NCBI GenBank assembly: GCA_020072565.1
Contig: JAIQGI010000008.1
Location: forward strand, 1 to 64,000
Source: Terriglobia bacterium
GTDB lineage: Bacteria; Acidobacteriota; UBA6911
Reading direction: 5' to 3'
DNA: 64,000 nucleotides
Shown here: one piece after another, positions 7,802-16,503 of the stretch
Position numbering within the stretch: the first letter of the stretch is position 1
How the letters are laid out: every line of letters begins with the position of its first letter
Program-made: the position numbers and the translations under genes
The notes under the pieces: generated by a model
The model's input: only the letters and a program-made list of their open reading frames with translations
Told to the model about the DNA's origin: nothing
The model's database searches: none

Positions 7802-10450
7802 TCACTTCTTGGCCGTGATCTGCATGGTGATGATGCCGATGTCGAGCGGTACGTCGCTGCAACCGCCCGGCATCTCCGGCACCGTGATCTCATGCGCGAC
7901 ACTGCCCAACCGTATCAGGCCGGTGGACAGGACGGGACTCGCGTCAGGCCGGGCAGGATCGTAGATCGGTTGCGGCACTGGTGCGCCCACCCAGATATTC
8001 AGGCGATAGGTGCCCGCGGGGACGTCCTCAATGCGGAAGGAACCATCCGGCGCGATCTCGAAACCATATCTGCGTTGAGCCTGATATGCAATTTTGTATT
8101 CCTCGCTCTGCAGATACGCACTCGCCGCTTCCGGCGTGCTCGGCCTCTGAGGTGGTGATATCACCAGCGTCATGTAGTGATTGCTCCCCGGCGCATCCCA
8201 GTCGATCGGGGAATCTGCTCCTGCAGCGACGACGCGCCCGATAACCGGGCGACCCGTGCCACCCAATGTGATCGAGGCCGTTTCCCCCGTCCCGACGAAA
8301 ACGGGCGTAGCCTGAGTTTCTATGCTGCGGGAAGCGTTGCCTTTGTATCCTGGCAGCCTGAGTGCGACCATTTGCATGCCGGGAGGGACCTTCGGGAAGA
8401 CGAACTTTCCCGTGGCATCAGTCTGAGCCGTCAGAGTCAGATTGAAATTCGGAGGGAGAGGATTCAATGCCTTCTGCGCCGTTCCCTTCGTCAGCGCAAC
8501 TGTCCGGTTCATACCCGGTTGATCGCCGATCCTGAGGAAGCCTTCCACTCGCCCCCACGGCTCGAGAATCAGGGCAGGGGATACTGCCAATCGTTCCACG
8601 CTGGCTGTCGCGAATCCCTTTTCGTGAATCACGACAACCGTGTGCGCGTCCGCCATCGGGCCGAAGGCAAATCTGCCGGATGAATCGGTGAAAACGGAGG
8701 CGGTCGAGCCGTAGGATTTGGATGAGTTCCTCAGCTGCTCCGGGCCCTCCATGGTAATCGCGGAAATCGATTTTCCGGGAATCTGTGTTGTGCCGCCAAC
8801 GACTCCGTCCACGATCAAGGTGCTCCCGCCGAAAAGCGAGACTGTGGCGCCAACGGCGGGTCCGCCACCCGGCAACAGCACGATGCCGGTAGGGCCGTCA
8901 CCCTGGACCAGCGCGAACTCCAGATTGCGGTCTCCCTTCCCCGTCTCCACGGACAGAACGGCGCTGGGAAAGTAGCCGAAAGCCTCGATCCTGATGCCAT
9001 AGTTGGGCAGGCTGTCATCCAGGTCGAGAGCAAACTTGCCTTTCTCGCCCAGGACAGCCCAGGCAAAGTCGACCCACTCACCGAAGACGTACCGCCGGCT
9101 TCTTGTGACACTGAAGCTATCAACGGGCAGCTTCGTCCCGGCATCGACAACCTTCCCGGTAACATGCGTTTGCGGCGGCCTGGGATTTGGAACGACCGCG
9201 ACCCGGCCGACTTGCTGCGGGCCGGTCCTGCCTTCTATCAACCTGGATGTCGCGGCCGGAGGGATCAGCACGAGAGCCTCCGTCGCCGACTGCACGGCTC
9301 GATCGCTTGCAGGCATGATGCTCCCTGCACTCGCGCCGGCGCTCACCGGGATCCCGTTAAAGGCACCCGGCTCGACACCTGGCAGGAGGAGCAGCCCCAG
9401 TGCCGACACGGCCAGGATCCCCGTCCTGGCGACTTTCGGAGTCCTTATGAAATCAGCGCCCATGATTCTTTGGAACCTCCTTTGTAGCGGTGGAGACTCG
9501 CTGATGTAGGCGAGGGAAGCACCTGCCATGGCGCTCCCCGATGCCACGCGCGCGGCTTGGAGGAGGGTCCGGCAATAGCCTTCCCCGGAGGTCAATCCCG
9601 AAGCCACAACCAAATCGTCACAACAATCCTCGCGGACAATTCGGATTCTTCGGACGAGCGCCCAATAGACAGGATTGAACCACCATGCGGCTGAAATCGG
9701 AATCTGCAGCCAGTTCAGCCAGAGATCCCACCGGCGGTGATGCGCCAGCTCGTGCCCGAGGATCACGCGAATTTCTGATTTAGGCAGGGCTGCCACCAGA
9801 TCCCGCGGCAACACAACCACCGGTCTCCAGGTGCCGAAAGTCATTGGGGCATGATTTTCCCTGGTCAGTAAAAGCCGGGGCCGGCGGACCGGCCTCATGC
9901 TTCGACACAGTTCGTCATGGATCTGGAGCAGTTCCGGATCGGTTGCCGGGATTGCGCTTGAAGAGAGGCGCAACAACCGGATCTTTTGCAGCAACACCCA
10001 GGCAAGGACCAGGAAGGCACCCAACAGATGAACCATCATCAACCAGGCTTTGGACGTCAGCGAATGTTTGGCTCTCGATGCAAGCGATAAGGCGGGATTG
10101 GAAGCCTTTTCCGACCTCGGATCCTGGGCAGAAATCGAGGCGGCTGTTTGATGCTCGGCAGGCCAGAGCGCATCCTGAACGATTGGCAGCAGATTGCGGC
10201 TCGTCATCGCGGACTCTGCCGGTGGGTTCGGCTTGAAATGACTGAACAGCCCTGTGGGCAGAGACAGCGCGGGCGGCATTACAAATTTGAGCAAAGCCAC
10301 CATCAGGAGCGCGTGGCGCAAAGCCGGAGACCAGCGGCGACCTGTGCAAACGATTCCGAGGATGGCTACCGCCAGCAGCGTCGCCTGCACGCCCGCGCTC
10401 GCCATGTTTCGAAACCAGATCTCGGCAGTTGAATTGACGGCCTCAATCAC
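7802..10450 (-). CDS. BlaR1-like M56 membrane metallopeptidase with large regulatory-like periplasmic domain
   Basis: An 882-residue membrane protein. The N-terminal ~340 residues are an M56 peptidase: membrane helices flanking a zinc motif HELAH at about 232-236 and further conserved EDCCDDLV, the likely third-ligand region. A helix near 345-365 is followed by about 480 residues of carboxypeptidase-regulatory-like / Ig-like modules (VTGKVVDAG..., GRFAFGP..., GKFVFPKVPPG, GSFRIEDVPAGTYRL) rather than the penicillin-sensor domain of BlaR1. It overlaps the BlaI gene by 4 bp, so both are co-translated. By family knowledge an M56 protease cleaves its BlaI partner on receiving an envelope signal; here the sensing part is probably the repeat-module region. 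Signal unknown. Confidence 0.9.
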   Translation of the reverse strand: MIEAVNSTAEIWFRNMASAGVQATLLAVAILGIVCTGRRWSPALRHALLMVALLKFVMPPALSLPTGLFSHFKPNPPAESAMTSRNLLPIVQDALWPAEHQTAASISAQDPRSEKASNPALSLASRAKHSLTSKAWLMMVHLLGAFLVLAWVLLQKIRLLRLSSSAIPATDPELLQIHDELCRSMRPVRRPRLLLTRENHAPMTFGTWRPVVVLPRDLVAALPKSEIRVILGHELAHHRRWDLWLNWLQIPISAAWWFNPVYWALVRRIRIVREDCCDDLVVASGLTSGEGYCRTLLQAARVASGSAMAGASLAYISESPPLQRRFQRIMGADFIRTPKVARTGILAVSALGLLLLPGVEPGAFNGIPVSAGASAGSIMPASDRAVQSATEALVLIPPAATSRLIEGRTGPQQVGRVAVVPNPRPPQTHVTGKVVDAGTKLPVDSFSVTRSRRYVFGEWVDFAWAVLGEKGKFALDLDDSLPNYGIRIEAFGYFPSAVLSVETGKGDRNLEFALVQGDGPTGIVLLPGGGPAVGATVSLFGGSTLIVDGVVGGTTQIPGKSISAITMEGPEQLRNSSKSYGSTASVFTDSSGRFAFGPMADAHTVVVIHEKGFATASVERLAVSPALILEPWGRVEGFLRIGDQPGMNRTVALTKGTAQKALNPLPPNFNLTLTAQTDATGKFVFPKVPPGMQMVALRLPGYKGNASRSIETQATPVFVGTGETASITLGGTGRPVIGRVVAAGADSPIDWDAPGSNHYMTLVISPPQRPSTPEAASAYLQSEEYKIAYQAQRRYGFEIAPDGSFRIEDVPAGTYRLNIWVGAPVPQPIYDPARPDASPVLSTGLIRLGSVAHEITVPEMPGGCSDVPLDIGIITMQITAKK

Positions 10451-10848
10451 GGCCTCTCCTTCCCGCGCTGCTTCGCCCTTAAGTCACTCAGCAGTTTTTC
10501 GAGCTTTGCCAGCTGCTCAGGGTCCGGCGGCTTCGTCTCGAATAAGGAAGCGACCAGGGACAGGCTGTCACCGCCAAAGACCCGGTTCAGCAGCCGGCTC
10601 AGCAGATTCCGGTATATCGACCCGGCCGCCTGCGTGGTGCTGTAAATAAACGCCTTGCCCACGTGCCCCTTCTTCCTGGTGACGAGCGACTTGGCTTCGA
10701 GCCGCTTGAGCAGGTTCACGACGGAACCGTGAGCCATCGGCCGGTACTGCTGCATACTCTCGCGGATCTCTCTGGCCGTCGCCTGCTCCAACCGCTGCAG
10801 GCAGGCGAGAACCTCCAGTTCTGCTGTGGGGACATTCTTACCGCTCAT
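10447..10848 (-). CDS. BlaI/MecI-family winged-helix repressor
   Basis: A 133-residue DNA-binding protein: winged-helix residues 8-75 (ELEVLACLQRLEQATAREIR; HGSVVNLLKRLEAKSLVTR) and a dimerising helical tail (FGGDSLSLVASLFE). It is the first gene of the BlaI-M56-VWFA unit and overlaps the protease gene by 4 bp. Directly upstream lie a near-consensus sigma-70 promoter and two copies of ATAGAC-N4-GTCTAT, one inside the promoter, which fits autorepression relieved by proteolysis. The start ATG 10848 is the natural one; the leader to the predicted transcription start is about 45 bases. Confidence 0.92.
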   Translation of the reverse strand: MSGKNVPTAELEVLACLQRLEQATAREIRESMQQYRPMAHGSVVNLLKRLEAKSLVTRKKGHVGKAFIYSTTQAAGSIYRNLLSRLLNRVFGGDSLSLVASLFETKPPDPEQLAKLEKLLSDLRAKQRGKERP

Positions 10849-10900
10849 GCGCCACCCTCGTTTATTAGATGAAGGGTCATGAAAAAACGGTTGATTGAAT

Positions 10901-10929
10901 TATATAGACCTACGTCTATTTTTTGTCAA
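10901..10929 (-). promoter_or_regulatory. Sigma-70-type promoter of the BlaI-M56-VWFA operon
   Basis: On the minus strand TTGACA (10929-10924) and TATATA (10906-10901) are separated by exactly 17 bases. Transcription would start near 10894, about 45 bases before the BlaI ATG at 10848. Both hexamers are near consensus, and an operator lies in the spacer. Confidence 0.8.
10904..10919. promoter_or_regulatory. Operator 1 for BlaI (ATAGAC-N4-GTCTAT)
   Basis: A perfect inverted repeat, ATAGACCTACGTCTAT, occupying the promoter spacer and touching the -10 box. An identical-arm copy lies 33 bp away (centre to centre, about three helix turns). The position would block RNA polymerase. Binding by BlaI is inferred from location; the arms differ from the TACA/TGTA arms of the staphylococcal operators. 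Confidence 0.75.
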
Positions 10930-10936
10930 GAAAGTA

Positions 10937-10952
10937 ATAGACGCCCGTCTAT
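10937..10952. promoter_or_regulatory. Operator 2 for BlaI (ATAGAC-N4-GTCTAT)
   Basis: Second copy of the same inverted repeat with a different 4-base centre (GCCC), placed just upstream of the -35 box. Same face of the helix as operator 1, suiting cooperative binding of two dimers. Confidence 0.75.
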
Positions 10953-11160
10953 AAGGGAGCAGAACTCACGCAGGCAATCCGTGCGACCGCCGGGCTCCCG
11001 TGCGCTCATCGTGGTCCTGGTCCGGCACAGCCGGGCGGCGCCATAACGGCCCGCTGCAATAATCTCAGGATTTTGTCGCTTGTTATGGGTAGAGCCTCTC
11101 GCTTGAGGCACTCGGCAGCCGTTGTGAAAGGCCGACGCTGGAGAAACATGGAGGTGCGCG

Positions 11161-12549
11161 ATGGCAAGGTTCACTCGAAGTTCTGTGTTTTTCATGTTCC
11201 TTTTGTTGGCGGCGCTTTTTGTGAGCGCTTGTGTTCCCGAGAAGACCGTTCAATGGTCCACGGACGGCGAGCAGGCAGCGGTTCTCAGCAACGGCAGGCT
11301 TTATCTTTGCGACAGTCGAGGAAAACTGTCGAATCCTCTGGCCGAGGGTGTTGCGCTTACAGCATGGCTCCCGGACTCGAATCATATGGTTATGGTGCGC
11401 AAGCAGGAGATCGACAGCTGGGAAGAGCTGGTCAAGGCTGCGCCCCTGGATTTCGACGAGAAGAAAACAATTGCTGCTGCCATGACCGCGCGCGACGAAC
11501 TGCTCAACTATAGTGGCGACCTGGATGACTTCAAACCCTCCAACGCGGGGTCGCTGAACATGGAGCAATGGGCCCTCGCTCTGTTTTACCTCAAAGAGCG
11601 GGGAGACGCGCCTTTCCTCGAAAGAACCCGCGAGGTCCTCACAAAACTGGATGACATGAAAGTCGAGGTTCGCACCGTGCAGGTGGCGGCTGCATTTCCA
11701 GATAGGACGAGTGTTACCGTGACTCTCTTCACCACGCTTGATGAAATCACTGATCTGCGCCTTTCGCCCGACGGAGGCGCCCTGGCATTCGTCTCACGGC
11801 ACGCGGAGGGCTGGGGTGGAAGCGAAGAGACATCGCTGATGGCTGTTCCCACGGAGGCAGGGGCGCCGCCCATCCATGTTGCGGCTGGCGTTTCAGCTCA
11901 CCCCGACTGGTCGCCCGACGGTCGCAGCCTGTATTTTGTCCGGTGCCAGGGCTCGAGGCCCGACTCAGCTTCTTTGGGCCGCATGACCAGGAGAATGGTT
12001 CGCGACGCCCGGGGAACCATTCTGGTGGAATTGCCCGCAGCTCAGGACATCGCAACCGTGGTCTTTCGCGACACAATTAAGGTTCGTTGCCTGCTCGATG
12101 GGCGTGTGCTGTTCGCGGCTAACGAGATCACGCTGCCGGCCGGAGAGCCGCAGATACCGGATAGACTTACATTGTTTATATTAGACCCTGCGACGCCGGC
12201 ATCGGTGCACCGGATCTGGCCACCCTCAATGGACCCGAAAATACCAGACCGGGCAGACCTTTTCGAGCTGAGCCCTGATCAGAACCGTGTTGCCGTACCC
12301 GGCAGCAAGGGGAGGGTCAGCGTGGTCACGCTGGCTACCGGAGAAAGCACGGCAATCATCGACAAGGATGGCAGTGACGACCTTCGAACAATCCCAGTAT
12401 GGCGGAATCCGGATCAATTGTGCCTGGTGGTGCCGGCAGGCTCCAGGTATGGTTCGCCGAGGCGCTCGGAGGTTGTGCTATGGTCGCCCGGCAAGGTCGC
12501 GCCCATCAGTCGGAACTGGCCGGACGAGGTAATAGCAGGCATCAAATAG
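11161..12549 (+). CDS. Lipoprotein with WD40-like (PD40) beta-propeller repeats
   Basis: A 462-residue protein with a lipoprotein signal (LLAALFVSAC, lipidated Cys 24). Starts at ATG 11161 with GGAGG 7 bases upstream. Several short propeller blades are visible: VQWSTDGEQAAVLSNGRLYL near the N-terminus, LRLSPDGGALAFVSRHAEGW, HPDWSPDGRSLYFVRCQG and LSPDQNRVAVPGSKGRVSVV, in the style of TolB-like PD40 repeats. An inserted helical region (about residues 85-170) separates the first and later blades. The likely place is the periplasmic face of the outer or inner membrane. I do not recognise a specific function. It is transcribed away from the BlaI operon. Confidence 0.75.
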   Translation: MARFTRSSVFFMFLLLAALFVSACVPEKTVQWSTDGEQAAVLSNGRLYLCDSRGKLSNPLAEGVALTAWLPDSNHMVMVRKQEIDSWEELVKAAPLDFDEKKTIAAAMTARDELLNYSGDLDDFKPSNAGSLNMEQWALALFYLKERGDAPFLERTREVLTKLDDMKVEVRTVQVAAAFPDRTSVTVTLFTTLDEITDLRLSPDGGALAFVSRHAEGWGGSEETSLMAVPTEAGAPPIHVAAGVSAHPDWSPDGRSLYFVRCQGSRPDSASLGRMTRRMVRDARGTILVELPAAQDIATVVFRDTIKVRCLLDGRVLFAANEITLPAGEPQIPDRLTLFILDPATPASVHRIWPPSMDPKIPDRADLFELSPDQNRVAVPGSKGRVSVVTLATGESTAIIDKDGSDDLRTIPVWRNPDQLCLVVPAGSRYGSPRRSEVVLWSPGKVAPISRNWPDEVIAGIK

Positions 12550-12572
12550 CGGACATCAAGGATCGAATGAGG

Positions 12573-12604
12573 CGAGGGGGCCAGGCCTGTTGTTGGGCCC
12601 CTCG
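12573..12604 (+). terminator. Hairpin after the lipoprotein gene
   Basis: CGAGGGG (12573-12579) pairs with CCCCTCG (12598-12604), extended by a GGCC-rich inner part. There is no run of T after it, so it could be a weak or Rho-dependent end, or an mRNA-stabilising hairpin. Confidence 0.35.
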
Positions 12605-12722
12605 ACTTAATCGTCTCAGCGGCGCTGACCTCAAATTCGTTAACTTGCCACAGTCCCAGGTTGCAGCACGCATGGAGGGTTGCAGAGTCCTCTGCAGCAG
12701 CCCGGATCACCAGATTTGTCCT

Positions 12723-13295
12723 TCAGGCTCTGCCGACAAATTCGCCGGTCTGGGTGCTCACGCGCACAACCTCGCCCTCCTTGATGTACAGAGGCACGCG
12801 CACCTGCAGGCCCGTTTCGAGGATGGCGGGTTTTGTCGCGCCGCCTGAGCCCGTATCGCCGCGCGCTCCCGGCTCGGTGGATGCCACTGCCAGCTCAACG
12901 AATGGTGGCAATTGCACTGCGATCGGGTCGCCGTTGTATTTGCGCACTTGCAGCGAGATGCCGTCTTTCAAGTAGAGCCGTTCATCGCCGAGTTGATCTC
13001 CGGTCAGACTGAATTGCTCAAAATTCCCCTCGTCCATGAAATGAAAACCTTCCCCATCCGCATACAGAAACGAAGCGGGGGTCAAGACAACGTCGGGCTC
13101 GTCAAACCTTTCGCTGGTTTTGAAGGTCTTTTCGAGCACCGCGTTGGTGATCAGATGCCGCAGCTTCGTCCGCACCATCGTGGATGCTCCGCGCGCGCTG
13201 GGCGAAGCGAAAAAGACATCCATTACGGTGAAGGGTTGACCGTCGACCGTGATCAGCATTTTGCGTTTCAGTTCATTAGCTCCGATGAGCGCCAT
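12723..13295 (-). CDS. efpL: EfpL/YeiP-like elongation factor P paralogue
   Basis: A 190-residue three-domain EF-P fold protein: KOW-like N-domain, central OB domain and C-terminal OB domain ending TGEFVGRA. The loop that reaches the peptidyl centre reads SPSARGAST with Arg 35 at its tip. This is the form seen in YeiP/EfpL (SPTARGAAT), not the PGKG or SGRN loops of standard EF-P, and the C-terminus (PAILETGLQVRVP...GRA) is also YeiP-like. It would relieve ribosome stalling at proline-rich or related motifs. Ribosome site GAGGTGG 7 bases before ATG 13295. A plain EF-P gene may exist elsewhere. A poly-proline protein occurs in this window at 27389-28231. Confidence 0.88.
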   Translation of the reverse strand: MALIGANELKRKMLITVDGQPFTVMDVFFASPSARGASTMVRTKLRHLITNAVLEKTFKTSERFDEPDVVLTPASFLYADGEGFHFMDEGNFEQFSLTGDQLGDERLYLKDGISLQVRKYNGDPIAVQLPPFVELAVASTEPGARGDTGSGGATKPAILETGLQVRVPLYIKEGEVVRVSTQTGEFVGRA

Positions 13296-13478
13296 CCGAT
13301 TCCACCTCGAAAATCTTGCATTTCAATTCCAGTGCCGTGAGGCCCACTAAAGATACGATCCACCTTGGAAAGGGCGAGTTCTTCCGCATCGCTTCGCGGG
13401 CAAAATTATATTCCTAAATGAACTAATACGGGATTAAGATCATCTCATTAGCGCAAGGTCCAAACCCAGGGCCCATAC

Positions 13479-14441
13479 ATGCGTCGGATTATATCAACTC
13501 GTGCGATCCCGCTATTAACTTTCGGTTTCGCCTGTATCGCATTTGCGACGGTCCCGATCGTGCGGTCACAAGGAATCGTTTCCCACGAACTTGCGGTTTA
13601 TGCGGAAGCGAGAAGCGTGGTTGACCTTACGGTCGAGGAACTCCTCCGAACTTACCCAGGTGAACTTGGCGATCTCGAATTTGCTGAGAACCAGGCGGAG
13701 CTGGGTTTTATGCTCCAAAAAACGGGCGAGAGCGTGGAAGCATTCTTCCGCGATTTTCCCAATACTGCTTCGAAAGAACAGGTCCGCCTGGAAAGACTGC
13801 GGGCCGATGGAAGGATCGATGACCACATCGAGCAGAATTTCAACTACTTGCTTGTGGTTCATCCCGACAAAGAGGGTATCAACTATGAGGAGTCCCGGAC
13901 CGACAGCGGAGGCCATCCGATCAGGCCTGCGCGCCTGAGAGGCTATTCTTCTCTGTCATCCGGATTCGCAGGCACATCGGTCTTCTTTCATCCACGTTAT
14001 CAATCCAGTTCCCGTTTCCGCTATCTGGGACGCCAGCGCTCGGAACCCAATTATTTTGCAATCGCCTTTGCGCAGAGGCCGGAAACCGGGATTTGCTTTG
14101 GGACCTTCAGAGTGGGGGAAAGGATGCTGCCCATTCCGTTGCTCTATCAGGGATTGGCATGGGTGGATCCGCTCACTTATCAGATTGTGCGCCTGCGCAC
14201 GGACCTGTTGGCGCCCAGGAGCGATGTCGGACTGACGAGGCAAACTTCCGAGATCTGGCTCAGCGAAGTGCGCTTCACTACCGTCACCAAAACCTTCTGG
14301 CTGCCCCGGGAGGTTCTGGTTACGGTCTCAAGCCTCGGCCAGATATTCCGGAACCGCCACCGCTATTCGGATTACCAGGTGTTTCTGGTGGAAAGCCACG
14401 ACAAGATTGAACCGCCGAAAGTAAAGAAGAAACCCCAGTAG
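13479..14441 (+). CDS. Secreted hypothetical protein
   Basis: A 320-residue protein with a signal peptide (PLLTFGFACIAFATVPIV). The body is rich in beta-strand patterns and ends WLSEVRFTTVTKTFWLPREV, then VTVSSLGQIFRNRHRYSDYQ. That last part resembles the C-terminal strands of LolA-like / outer-membrane-lipoprotein-sorting-like proteins, and similar secreted proteins are frequent in Acidobacteria, but I cannot assign a function. It stands alone, divergent from the EfpL gene. The ATG at 13479 lacks a strong ribosome site, so the exact start is uncertain. Confidence 0.65.
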   Translation: MRRIISTRAIPLLTFGFACIAFATVPIVRSQGIVSHELAVYAEARSVVDLTVEELLRTYPGELGDLEFAENQAELGFMLQKTGESVEAFFRDFPNTASKEQVRLERLRADGRIDDHIEQNFNYLLVVHPDKEGINYEESRTDSGGHPIRPARLRGYSSLSSGFAGTSVFFHPRYQSSSRFRYLGRQRSEPNYFAIAFAQRPETGICFGTFRVGERMLPIPLLYQGLAWVDPLTYQIVRLRTDLLAPRSDVGLTRQTSEIWLSEVRFTTVTKTFWLPREVLVTVSSLGQIFRNRHRYSDYQVFLVESHDKIEPPKVKKKPQ

Positions 14442-14557
14442 GCTGCTTGGTTCGGGTATAGCCGTTTCTTGAATTCGGAGCGCCGCCTCATTTCTATTGG
14501 CCTGTGCGCGGCTGGCCGCAGCCGGAACTCCAGCGGGCCATGTCAGACGGAGGAAAA

Positions 14558-15046
14558 ATGAAAAACAGAACGCCGGATCCTGAGATTGAGTTGTTAGTCA
14601 GGATCATGGATCAATCCTACGACAAGAAAGCCTGGCACGGCACGAACTTCAGAGGGTCACTCCGTGGGCTGACAGCGCAGGAAGCGTTATGGAGACCCGC
14701 GCCCCAACGGCACAATATCTGGGAAATCACGATCCACGTCGCTTACTGGAAGTACATTGTCCGCCGCAGAATTCTCGGCGAGAAGCGAGGATCGTTCCCG
14801 CTCAAAGGAAGCAACTGGTTTGCCCGCCCGGAATCGGCCACTCCAGATGCCTGGCGCCAGGATGTCCTGCTGCTGGATGAAACTCACCGGAGGTTGCGCC
14901 AGGCGATCCTGGAGTTGCCTGAGGTCAGGCTCTACCACACTCCGGCCGGCAGCAAGGTGAGCAACGCCGCCATGATCTATGGAAGCTCCTCCCACGATTT
15001 GTATCACGCCGGCCAGATCCAGCTCCTGAAGCGCCTGCAGCGTTGA
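14558..15046 (+). CDS. DinB-family four-helix-bundle protein
   Basis: A 162-residue cytosolic protein of the DinB/YfiT superfamily. The metal-binding histidines are visible: one in ITIHVAYWKY and two in SHDLYHAGQI near the C-terminus, the usual H...HxxxH layout. Typical PAPQRHNIWEITIH entry is also present. ATG 14558 is preferred to upstream codons because GGAGG lies 5 bases before it. Family members are metal-dependent enzymes or thiol transferases (for example bacillithiol- or mycothiol-dependent) but most are uncharacterised, so the substrate stays open. Confidence 0.85.
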   Translation: MKNRTPDPEIELLVRIMDQSYDKKAWHGTNFRGSLRGLTAQEALWRPAPQRHNIWEITIHVAYWKYIVRRRILGEKRGSFPLKGSNWFARPESATPDAWRQDVLLLDETHRRLRQAILELPEVRLYHTPAGSKVSNAAMIYGSSSHDLYHAGQIQLLKRLQR

Positions 15047-15082
15047 ATAGAGGCGGAAAAAGACATTCCCGACTTGTCGCCG

Positions 15083-15091
15083 TGATAGAAT
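15083..15091 (+). promoter_or_regulatory. Extended -10 promoter element for the GH172 gene
   Basis: TGATAGAAT matches the extended -10 pattern TGnTAnAAT, 31 bases before the GH172 start codon. No convincing -35 box is seen, as expected for extended -10 promoters. A similar TGCTAGAAT and TGATAAAAT precede the genes at 32947 and 62477. Confidence 0.45.
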
Positions 15092-15121
15092 CGCAGCCAA
15101 ACATAGAAAGGAGAGGGAACT

Positions 15122-16294
15122 ATGCCGCTGGATGGAAAGCAAAGAGGACGCAGGCCTTTTTTGCAGAAGTTAATGGTTTTGGGCGGCCTGGCTGCCGCTC
15201 CCGCCGGCGCCCAGGCACAGCAGGCGCGCAGAGAGACTGGTCCCGGCTACCTGCCGGGCTATGTGCGCGCGCAGAACTACCGGTCTCTGAAGCAATCGAG
15301 TTATGACAGAACGGGGGGCAACTCCGACCGCTGGCCCATTCAGGCGGGCCAGACCCTGGAGGTCTTTCAGGCCAAAGGTCTGGGCATGATCTCGCATATC
15401 TGGTTCACCATCTCCGCTCAGAGCATCAATCACTTGAAGGAACTTGTGCTCCGGATGTATTGGGACGGCAACGCCAAACCCAGTGTCGAGAGTCCCGTTG
15501 GCGATTTTTTCGGGCTCAACCTCGGTGAGTACACAATCTACGAGTCTGCCTATCTTGCCTGCTCTCCGGGGCGCTCGCTGAACTGCTATTTCGCCATGCC
15601 TTACCGGATCCAGGCGCGCATCACGGTTGCCAATGAAGGCAGACAGAACGTAGGCTCGTTTTACTCCAACATCGACTACATGGAGATGCCGTCGTTGCCG
15701 GAAGATGCCCTTTACTTCCACGCCGGCTACCGCCAGGCGGCGCCCAACAGGCCGGTTACCGGTCCGGACGGCAAGGATGTGCTCAATCCGGACGGCAAAA
15801 ACAACTACATTTACTGCGAAACCCGCGGCCGCGGCCACCTGATGGGCGTCACGCTCGGCGTCCTGCAGAACAACGAGTTCTGGATGGGCGAGGGCGACGA
15901 CATGATTTTCGTCGATGACGAAACGAAGCCGGTGATCAACGGTACCGGGTCGGAGGACTACTTCCTCGGCAGTTGGAACTTCGGCGGCCGGGACGGTGCG
16001 CGCCCCTTTTCACATCAAATGTACGGAGCCCAATACATTCAGCTTCCGGAGCGCACCGGCGGCCGCTACCTCTGCTACCGCTGGCATGGCGATAATCCAG
16101 TGACATTCACCCGTTACCTCAAGCACACGATGGAGCACGGCCACGCCAACAATCGCGGCGACAACTTCTATTCCTGTTGTTACTGGTACCAGGCCGAGCC
16201 TTATACCGATCTGCCGCCGTTACCGCCGGCCGCAGACCGGATCCCCGTGCTGCATGCGATGCCCGGACCAGGCGGCGTTCAGGTGAACGGCTAG
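15122..16294 (+). CDS. Tat-exported GH172 (DUF2961) glycoside hydrolase
   Basis: A 390-residue enzyme of the DUF2961 family, now GH172. The N-terminus carries a twin-arginine signal (GRRPFLQKLMVLGGLAAA) with cleavage after AGA, so it acts in the periplasm. The two catalytic glutamates can be placed: E257 in WMGEGDDMIF and E278 in GTGSEDYF. Their spacing of 21 equals that of the characterised bifidobacterial enzyme (E270/E291). Known GH172 members act on difructose dianhydride I or as exo-alpha-D-arabinofuranosidases. Ribosome site AGGAG before ATG 15122. It faces the GH116-ABC unit, which suggests shared use of a pentofuranose or fructofuranose substrate. Substrate is an inference. Confidence 0.9.
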   Translation: MPLDGKQRGRRPFLQKLMVLGGLAAAPAGAQAQQARRETGPGYLPGYVRAQNYRSLKQSSYDRTGGNSDRWPIQAGQTLEVFQAKGLGMISHIWFTISAQSINHLKELVLRMYWDGNAKPSVESPVGDFFGLNLGEYTIYESAYLACSPGRSLNCYFAMPYRIQARITVANEGRQNVGSFYSNIDYMEMPSLPEDALYFHAGYRQAAPNRPVTGPDGKDVLNPDGKNNYIYCETRGRGHLMGVTLGVLQNNEFWMGEGDDMIFVDDETKPVINGTGSEDYFLGSWNFGGRDGARPFSHQMYGAQYIQLPERTGGRYLCYRWHGDNPVTFTRYLKHTMEHGHANNRGDNFYSCCYWYQAEPYTDLPPLPPAADRIPVLHAMPGPGGVQVNG

Positions 16295-16503
16295 ATCCCG
16301 GGGGCAGCCGGTTGCAAGCCGGTTCTTCTGCCGGCCGCCGACAGCCTGCTGCCCTCGACAGGGTTTCCAGAGATCGCCGGTTGAAACGCGGCTGGACCGC
16401 GGCTAATTCTGCATTCATGATCCCTGCCTGTGGCCCGCCCGTGCCCGGGACGGCGGTTTTTGCGAATGCAATCGGCTGACACCCTCTCGAACGCGGGCTT
16501 GGA

